NCBI GenBank assembly: GCA_036402215.1
Contig: DASWTI010000507.1
Span: forward strand, 1 to 9,032
DNA: 9,032 nucleotides
Origin: DASXTS01 sp036402215
Lineage (GTDB): Bacteria > Actinomycetota > Actinomycetes > Mycobacteriales > Pseudonocardiaceae
Direction: 5' to 3'
Shown here: positions 5,220-9,032 of the stretch, piece after piece
Numbering within the stretch: the stretch's first letter is position 1
Layout: each line of letters starts with the position of its first letter
Position numbers and translations under genes: made by a program
The notes under the pieces: model-generated
What the model saw: the letters and a program-made list of their open reading frames with translations, nothing else
Database searches by the model: none
What the model was told of the DNA's origin: nothing

Positions 5220-6062
5220 ATGTCGCGTCGCTTCCGCACGGCGTTGTTCGCGCTACCCGCGATCACCGCGCTGACCGCCCTGCTGTCCGGCGTGGTGGCG
5301 GCACCCACCGCCACCGCCCAGACCGCACCACCGAACTCGATGGCCTCGCTGGGTGACTCGATCACCCGGGCGTTCAACGCCTGCGGCTGGTACTCCGACT
5401 GCATCGAGCGCTCCTGGTCCACCGGCACCGACACCACGGTCAACAGCCACGCGCGCCGCATCCGCGCCGTGAACCCGAGCTTCACCACGGCACACAACGA
5501 CGCCTCCACCGGCGCCCGCGCCAACGCCATGGCCGGCCAGGCCGCCACCGCGGTCAGCCAGGGCGTGCAGTACGTGACGATGGAGATCGGCGCGAACGAC
5601 GCCTGCACGTCGTCGGAGTCCACCATGACCGCGGTGAGCACCTTCCGCTCGCAGATCGACGCCGCGCTCGGCACCCTGCGCAGCGGCCTGCCGAACGCCC
5701 GGGTGTTCATCGCGAGCATCCCGGACATCAAGCGGCTCTGGTTCGTGGGCAAGGACAACGGCTCCGCCCGCTTCTTCTGGAGCGCCGGGAGCATCTGCCA
5801 GTCGATGCTCGCCAACCCGACCTCCACCTCGGCCACCGACACCGCCCGGCGCGACCGCGTGCGGCAGCGGGTGATCGACTTCAACACCCAGCTCGCGCAG
5901 GCGTGCGCCGCCTACGGCCCGAACTGCAAGTTCGACAACAACGCCGTGTTCAACTACCAGTTCGTGGCCTCGCAGGTGAGCGGCTGGGACTACTTCCACC
6001 CCAACGCCGAGGGCCAGCGGGTGCTCGCCGAGGTCAGCTACCGCGCCGGCTTCAACTGGTGA
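5220..6062 (+). CDS. Secreted SGNH/GDSL-family hydrolase (lipase/esterase-like)
   Basis: A 280-residue exported protein. The start ATG 5220 has a strong SD (GGAGGT, 5208-5213, 6-base spacer). Residues 1-35 are a Sec signal peptide: basic MSRRFR, a hydrophobic core around 8-27, and a likely cut near ATA-Q at 33-34. The mature part has the SGNH blocks: GDS with nucleophile Ser47 (SLGDSITRAF), GAND (124-127) with the block III Asn126, and WDYFHP with Asp257 and His260 completing the triad. Six cysteines (55, 61, 129, 193, 229, 236) would fit three disulfides, as in known Streptomyces-type extracellular SGNH lipases. It probably cleaves ester bonds of lipids or acylated polymers outside the cell; the substrate cannot be read from sequence. 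It has its own promoter, diverges from thiolase and is followed by a strong hairpin, so it seems an independent unit inside a metabolic neighbourhood. Confidence 0.9.
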   Translation: MSRRFRTALFALPAITALTALLSGVVAAPTATAQTAPPNSMASLGDSITRAFNACGWYSDCIERSWSTGTDTTVNSHARRIRAVNPSFTTAHNDASTGARANAMAGQAATAVSQGVQYVTMEIGANDACTSSESTMTAVSTFRSQIDAALGTLRSGLPNARVFIASIPDIKRLWFVGKDNGSARFFWSAGSICQSMLANPTSTSATDTARRDRVRQRVIDFNTQLAQACAAYGPNCKFDNNAVFNYQFVASQVSGWDYFHPNAEGQRVLAEVSYRAGFNW

Positions 6063-6096
6063 TCCGCCGCTGAGTCAACCGATCCACGGTCCGTTC

Positions 6097-6149
6097 CCGC
6101 GAGGGCCCGCGTTCTCCGCCACATCGGCGGCCGGCGCGGGCCCTCGCGG
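6097..6149. terminator. Strong nested hairpin after the GDSL hydrolase gene
   Basis: CCGCGAGGGCCCGCG (6097-6111) is perfectly complementary to CGCGGGCCCTCGCGG (6135-6149), 15 bp. Inside the loop, CCGCC (6116-6120) pairs with GGCGG (6126-6130). There is no T-run after it, as is usual for high-GC actinomycete terminators. It starts 34 bases after the hydrolase stop, and its right arm ends 3 bases before the putative -10 box of the next gene. Confidence 0.8.
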
Positions 6150-6152
6150 CAT

Positions 6153-6158
6153 TACAGT
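6153..6158 (+). promoter_or_regulatory. Putative -10 box for leaderless epimerase transcript
   Basis: TACAGT ends 6 bases before ATG 6165, placing the transcription start at or beside the ATG. No SD is present in the short gap, which supports leaderless translation. The -35 position would fall in the hairpin and has no TTG-like hexamer. Confidence 0.5.
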
Positions 6159-6164
6159 CCGTGC

Positions 6165-6584
6165 ATGTTCACCGCCATCGACCACGTGGGCATCGCCGTC
6201 GCCGACCTCGACGAGGCGAAGGCCTTCTACGAGCTGGCCTTCGACATGCGGGTGGTCCACGAGGAGGTGAACGAGGAGCAGGGCGTCCGCGAGGCCATGA
6301 TCGCCGTCGGCGACTCCGGCCAGTGCGTCCAGTTGCTCGCGCCGCTGCGGCCGGACTCCCCGATCGGCAAGTTCCTGGAGAAGCGCGGCCCGGGCATCCA
6401 GCAGCTCGCCTACCGGGTGGACGACCTGGACGCCGTGGAGCGCCGGCTGCGGGAGCGCGGGGTGCGCCTGCTGTACGACGCGCCGAAGCGGGGCACCGCG
6501 GGCTCCCGGGTGAACTTCGTGCACCCGAAGGACGCCGGCGGAGTGCTCGTCGAGCTGGTGGAACCCGCCCGCGACGGGCACTGA
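6165..6584 (+). CDS. mce: Methylmalonyl-CoA / ethylmalonyl-CoA epimerase
   Basis: A 139-residue VOC-fold epimerase, the usual length for the family, interconverting (R) and (S) methylmalonyl-CoA and often ethylmalonyl-CoA. Family hallmarks are IDHVGIAVADLDEA with ligand His7, EVNEEQGVREAM (about 34-45) carrying the catalytic acidic residue region, CVQLLAPLRPDSPI with ligand Gln56, RGTAGSRVNFVHPKDAGG (109-126) and VLVELVEP with ligand Glu130. One point differs from the textbook enzyme: the GxHHxA position reads GIQQLAY (77-83), so the third metal ligand His is Gln. I recall the same QQ form in mycobacterial relatives, so it is probably a lineage variant and not a defect. It lies upstream of ccr and divergent (across the hydrolase) from thiolase and meaB, matching ethylmalonyl-CoA or propionyl-CoA metabolism. 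Confidence 0.9.
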   Translation: MFTAIDHVGIAVADLDEAKAFYELAFDMRVVHEEVNEEQGVREAMIAVGDSGQCVQLLAPLRPDSPIGKFLEKRGPGIQQLAYRVDDLDAVERRLRERGVRLLYDAPKRGTAGSRVNFVHPKDAGGVLVELVEPARDGH

Positions 6585-6656
6585 GCCCGCCCGTCCGGCA
6601 CGCGGAGCGAGCTGAGGCACCGCCCACATCACCGGGCCGTCACGACTACCCGCCAG

Positions 6657-6662
6657 TAGCAT
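6657..6662 (+). promoter_or_regulatory. Possible -10 box upstream of ccr
   Basis: TAGCAT lies 41 bases before GTG 6704 and would give a leader of about 35 bases with the SD inside. No -35 hexamer is clear, and the 119-base gap after mce could equally be read through from the mce promoter. Confidence 0.3.
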
Positions 6663-6687
6663 CCGAGACCAGTCCCGTGTCGCCGTC

Positions 6688-6695
6688 GGAAGGGG
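6688..6695 (+). promoter_or_regulatory. Shine-Dalgarno site deciding the ccr start
   Basis: GGAAGGGG ends 8 bases before GTG 6704. The in-frame GTG at 6677 has no comparable SD, and its extra nine residues are not family-like, so 6704 is preferred. Confidence 0.65.
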
Positions 6696-6703
6696 CCCCG
6701 ACC

Positions 6704-8035
6704 GTGCGGAAGATCCTCGATGCCATCCTCGCCGACGAGCTGGACGCGCTCGGCTCGCTCGACGTCCCGGAGAGCTACCGCGGCATGACCGTGCACGCCG
6801 ACGAGGCGGACATGTTCGATGGCATGGCCACCAAGGACAAGGACCCGCGCCGCAGCCTGCACCTGGACGAGGTGCCGACGCCGGAGCTCGGCCCAGGCGA
6901 GGCGCTGATCGCGGTGATGGCCTCGGCGATCAACTACAACACGGTGTGGACGTCGATCTTCGAGCCGATGTCCACGTTCGGTTTCCTGCGCCGCTACGGC
7001 CGGACCTCGCCGCTGGCCCGCCGCCACGACCTGCCGTACCACGTGGTCGGCTCGGACCTGTCCGGCGTGGTGCTGCGCACCGGCGTCGGCGTGCACGCCT
7101 GGCAGCCCGGCGACGAGGTGGTGGCGCACTGCCTGTCCGTCGAGCTGGAGCACCCGGACGGCCACAACGACACGATGCTCGACCCGGAGCAGCGCATCTG
7201 GGGCTTCGAGACCAACTTCGGCGGGCTCGCCGAGCTCGCGCTGGTGAAGGCCAACCAGCTGATGCCGAAGCCCAAGCACCTGTCGTGGGAGGAGGCGGCC
7301 TGCCCGGGGCTGGTGAACTCCACCGCGTACCGGCAGCTCGTCTCGCCCAACGGCGCCGCGATGAAGCAGGGCGACACCGTGCTCATCTGGGGCGCGTCCG
7401 GCGGCCTCGGCTCGTACGCCACGCAGTTCGCGCTGAACGGCGGCGCCACCCCGGTGTGCGTGGTGTCCAGCCCGGAGAAGGCCGAGATCTGCCGCAAGAT
7501 GGGCGCCGAGCTGATCATCGACCGGGCCGCCGAGGGCTACCGGTTCTGGAAGGACGAACACGAGCAGGACCCGAAGGAGTGGAAGCGGTTCGGCGCCCGC
7601 ATCCGCGAGCTGACCGGCGGCGACGACCCGGACATCGTGTTCGAGCACCCCGGCCGGGAGACGTTCGGGGCCTCGGTGTTCGTGGCCCGCAAGGGCGGCA
7701 CCATCGTCACCTGCGCCTCCACGTCGGGGTACAACCACACGTTCGACAACCGCTACCTGTGGATGAACCTCAAGCGCATCGTCGGCTCGCACTTCGCGAA
7801 CTACCGCGAGGCCTGGGAGGCCAACCGGCTCGTCGCGAAGGGCAAGGTGCACCCGACGCTCTCCCGGGTGTACCCGCTGGAGGAGACCGGCCAGGCCGCC
7901 GTCGACGTCCACCACAACGCCCATCAGGGCAAGGTCGGCGTGCTCTGCCTGGCCCCGCGGGAGGGCCTCGGTGTACGCGATCCGGCCACTCGTGAGCGGC
8001 ATCTGAACGCCATCCAGCGATTCCGGGGTGTGTAG
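6704..8035 (+). CDS. ccr: Crotonyl-CoA carboxylase/reductase
   Basis: A 443-residue member of the zinc-independent MDR family that uses NADPH and CO2 to convert crotonyl-CoA to (2S)-ethylmalonyl-CoA, the committing step of the ethylmalonyl-CoA pathway and a source of ethylmalonyl extender units. The N-terminus (KILDAI, YRGMTVHADEADMF, KDKDPRRSLHLDEVP) and length match Ccr, not an ordinary quinone reductase. The four CO2-pocket residues known from the Kitasatospora enzyme (Asn81, Phe170, Glu171, His365) all appear here at a constant offset of two: Asn79, Phe168, Glu169 (WGFET) and His363 (GSHFANY). This argues for true reductive carboxylation. The cofactor loop is WGASGGLGSYA (229-239). It sits 119 bases after mce and 48 bases before the coiled-coil gene on the same strand. 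Some polyketide clusters carry Ccr paralogues, but the neighbours here point to primary metabolism. Confidence 0.95.
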   Translation: MRKILDAILADELDALGSLDVPESYRGMTVHADEADMFDGMATKDKDPRRSLHLDEVPTPELGPGEALIAVMASAINYNTVWTSIFEPMSTFGFLRRYGRTSPLARRHDLPYHVVGSDLSGVVLRTGVGVHAWQPGDEVVAHCLSVELEHPDGHNDTMLDPEQRIWGFETNFGGLAELALVKANQLMPKPKHLSWEEAACPGLVNSTAYRQLVSPNGAAMKQGDTVLIWGASGGLGSYATQFALNGGATPVCVVSSPEKAEICRKMGAELIIDRAAEGYRFWKDEHEQDPKEWKRFGARIRELTGGDDPDIVFEHPGRETFGASVFVARKGGTIVTCASTSGYNHTFDNRYLWMNLKRIVGSHFANYREAWEANRLVAKGKVHPTLSRVYPLEETGQAAVDVHHNAHQGKVGVLCLAPREGLGVRDPATRERHLNAIQRFRGV

Positions 8036-8069
8036 GTCCGTCGACAGGCAGCGGTCCCACTCCAACGGG

Positions 8070-8075
8070 TAGCGT
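8070..8075 (+). promoter_or_regulatory. Putative -10 box before the coiled-coil gene
   Basis: TAGCGT ends 8 bases before ATG 8084, again the spacing of a leaderless or near-leaderless transcript. No purine-rich SD precedes this ATG and no -35 is evident at normal distance. Confidence 0.4.
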
Positions 8076-8083
8076 TGACGCCC

Positions 8084-9032
8084 ATGGGCCATGACAACCG
8101 CGACCTGCTGCCGCTGGGAACGACCTTCGACATCTCCCGGCGTGGTTACGACCGTGGCCAGGTCGACTCGCACCTCGACCGGATCGACGCGGACCTGCGG
8201 ATTCTGGCCGCCGACCGGGACGCCGCCGTCGCGCACGCCTCCGAGCTGGCCAAGCAGGTGGAGAACCAGCGCGCCCAGCTGGTGAACTACGAGCGCGAGA
8301 TGTCCAAGCTGTCCGCCGCGCCCACCAGCATGGAAGGGCTCAGCGACCGGATGCAGCGGATGCTGCGGCTGGCCCAGGACGAGGCCGCGGAGATCCGGGC
8401 CCGCGCGGAGAGCGAGGCCGCCGAGCTGACCGCCCGCATCGAGGCGGACGGCGCCGCCCTGCGCGACCGCTACCAGCAGCTCATCGCCGAGCTGGAGAAG
8501 CGGCGCTCCACCATGGAGAACGAGCACAACGGCGTGGTCGAGCGGGCGACGGCCGAGGCCGAGCGGCTGGTGGCCGACGCGACCGCCCAGGCCCGGCGCA
8601 TCGAGGCCGAGTCCGCCGCGCGGCGCGCCCAGGCCGAGGAGGACTTCGAGATCGCCATGGCCGCCCGGCGTACCGAGGCCATGCGCACCCTGGCCGAGCA
8701 GGAGGCCACCAGCAAGGCCGAGGCGGAGCGCCGGGTCGCGGCCGCCACCGCCGAGGCCGACCGGCGGCTGGCCGGCGCCACCGAGGAGTCCCGCCGCCGG
8801 ATCAGCGAGGCCCAGGCCCAGGTGGACCGGTTGCAGCGCATGCGCACCGACATCTCGCAGCAGCTGCGGCGCCTGCGCACGCTGCTCTCCGACGCCACCA
8901 GCTCGCTGGAGCCGCTGGAGAGCGAGCGCCCCGACCCCGCCGGCGTGGAGGCCGCCGGTGCCTCGGCCGGCATGCCGATCCAGCGTCCCGCGCAGCCGCA
9001 GCCGCAGCAGCCCGCGCAGCCGCGGGGCCAGG
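8084..9032 (+). CDS. DivIVA-related FilP/Scy-type coiled-coil cytoskeletal protein, 3' partial
   Basis: The frame from ATG 8084 is open to the window end (316 codons, no stop). The N-terminus, FDISRRGYDRGQVDSHLDRI (15-34), is the conserved DivIVA-like head with the F...RGYD..QVD..L pattern that in DivIVA mediates membrane association and pairing. About residues 35-270 are an Ala/Glu/Arg-rich heptad coiled coil with many AEAE, ARRIEAE and AEADRR runs. From about 298 the sequence becomes a Pro/Gln low-complexity tail, suggesting the end is near, so the size is nearer FilP (about 310 residues) than the much longer Scy. Such proteins build filaments that organise polar growth in actinomycetes. 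Position beside the epimerase/thiolase/meaB set parallels filP-scy in Streptomyces as I recall it. An ATG at 8091 is out of frame. Confidence 0.82.
   Translation, partial: MGHDNRDLLPLGTTFDISRRGYDRGQVDSHLDRIDADLRILAADRDAAVAHASELAKQVENQRAQLVNYEREMSKLSAAPTSMEGLSDRMQRMLRLAQDEAAEIRARAESEAAELTARIEADGAALRDRYQQLIAELEKRRSTMENEHNGVVERATAEAERLVADATAQARRIEAESAARRAQAEEDFEIAMAARRTEAMRTLAEQEATSKAEAERRVAAATAEADRRLAGATEESRRRISEAQAQVDRLQRMRTDISQQLRRLRTLLSDATSSLEPLESERPDPAGVEAAGASAGMPIQRPAQPQPQQPAQPRGQ

Noticed and set aside
6629..8527. 632-codon open frame on the minus strand across ccr and the coiled-coil gene
   Set aside because: No recognisable domains, while the plus strand encodes a textbook Ccr; shadow frame.
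8470..8973. Minus-strand Ser/Ala-rich frame in the coiled-coil region
   Set aside because: Repetitive Ser/Arg/Ala text is the complement of GAG/GCC-rich heptad repeats on the plus strand.

Overview
The window is high-GC DNA with strong G/C preference at third codon positions, frequent GTG starts and genes typical of a filamentous actinomycete, most likely Pseudonocardiaceae (inference from gene content and protein wording; no 16S or tRNA is present). It looks chromosomal. I see no transposase, integrase, phage gene, CRISPR array, tRNA or rRNA.

Layout. (1) 1-1996, plus strand: the 3' part of a ThiF/TOMM-cyclodehydratase-like zinc protein, followed at once by an ABC1/AarF atypical kinase. (2) 2066-2448, plus: a small VOC (glyoxalase-fold) gene broken by a one-base frameshift. 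(3) 2449-2854: a repeat-rich stretch that also encodes, on the minus strand, a 57-residue zinc-ribbon protein. The DNA of that protein's C-terminal tail and stop codon is repeated twice more beyond the gene, and a 4 x 9-bp tandem repeat lies upstream of it. (4) 2855-5013, minus: an acetyl-CoA acetyltransferase gene tightly coupled to the MeaB GTPase chaperone gene. (5) 5014-5219: a divergent promoter region. (6) 5220-6062, plus: a secreted SGNH/GDSL hydrolase ending in a strong nested hairpin. (7) 6165-8035, plus: methylmalonyl-CoA/ethylmalonyl-CoA epimerase and crotonyl-CoA carboxylase/reductase. (8) 8084 to the end, plus: a DivIVA-related FilP/Scy-type coiled-coil protein running off the window.

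The metabolic genes fit together. Thiolase makes acetoacetyl-CoA, Ccr carboxylates and reduces crotonyl-CoA to ethylmalonyl-CoA, the epimerase sets the stereochemistry of ethylmalonyl- and methylmalonyl-CoA, and MeaB protects the B12-dependent acyl-CoA mutases. This is part of an ethylmalonyl-CoA pathway supplying glyoxylate and polyketide extender units. The mutases themselves are not in the window. The order MeaB / thiolase / epimerase / coiled-coil cytoskeletal protein resembles the Streptomyces SCO5400-SCO5396 neighbourhood as I remember it, with two differences here: a secreted hydrolase between thiolase and epimerase, and ccr between epimerase and the cytoskeletal gene.

No clearly new system is evident. 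The best leads are the repeated tail of the small zinc-ribbon gene, the VOC frameshift, the recurring TANNNT boxes 5-8 bases before ATG codons (leaderless transcription), and the metal-ligand change in the epimerase.
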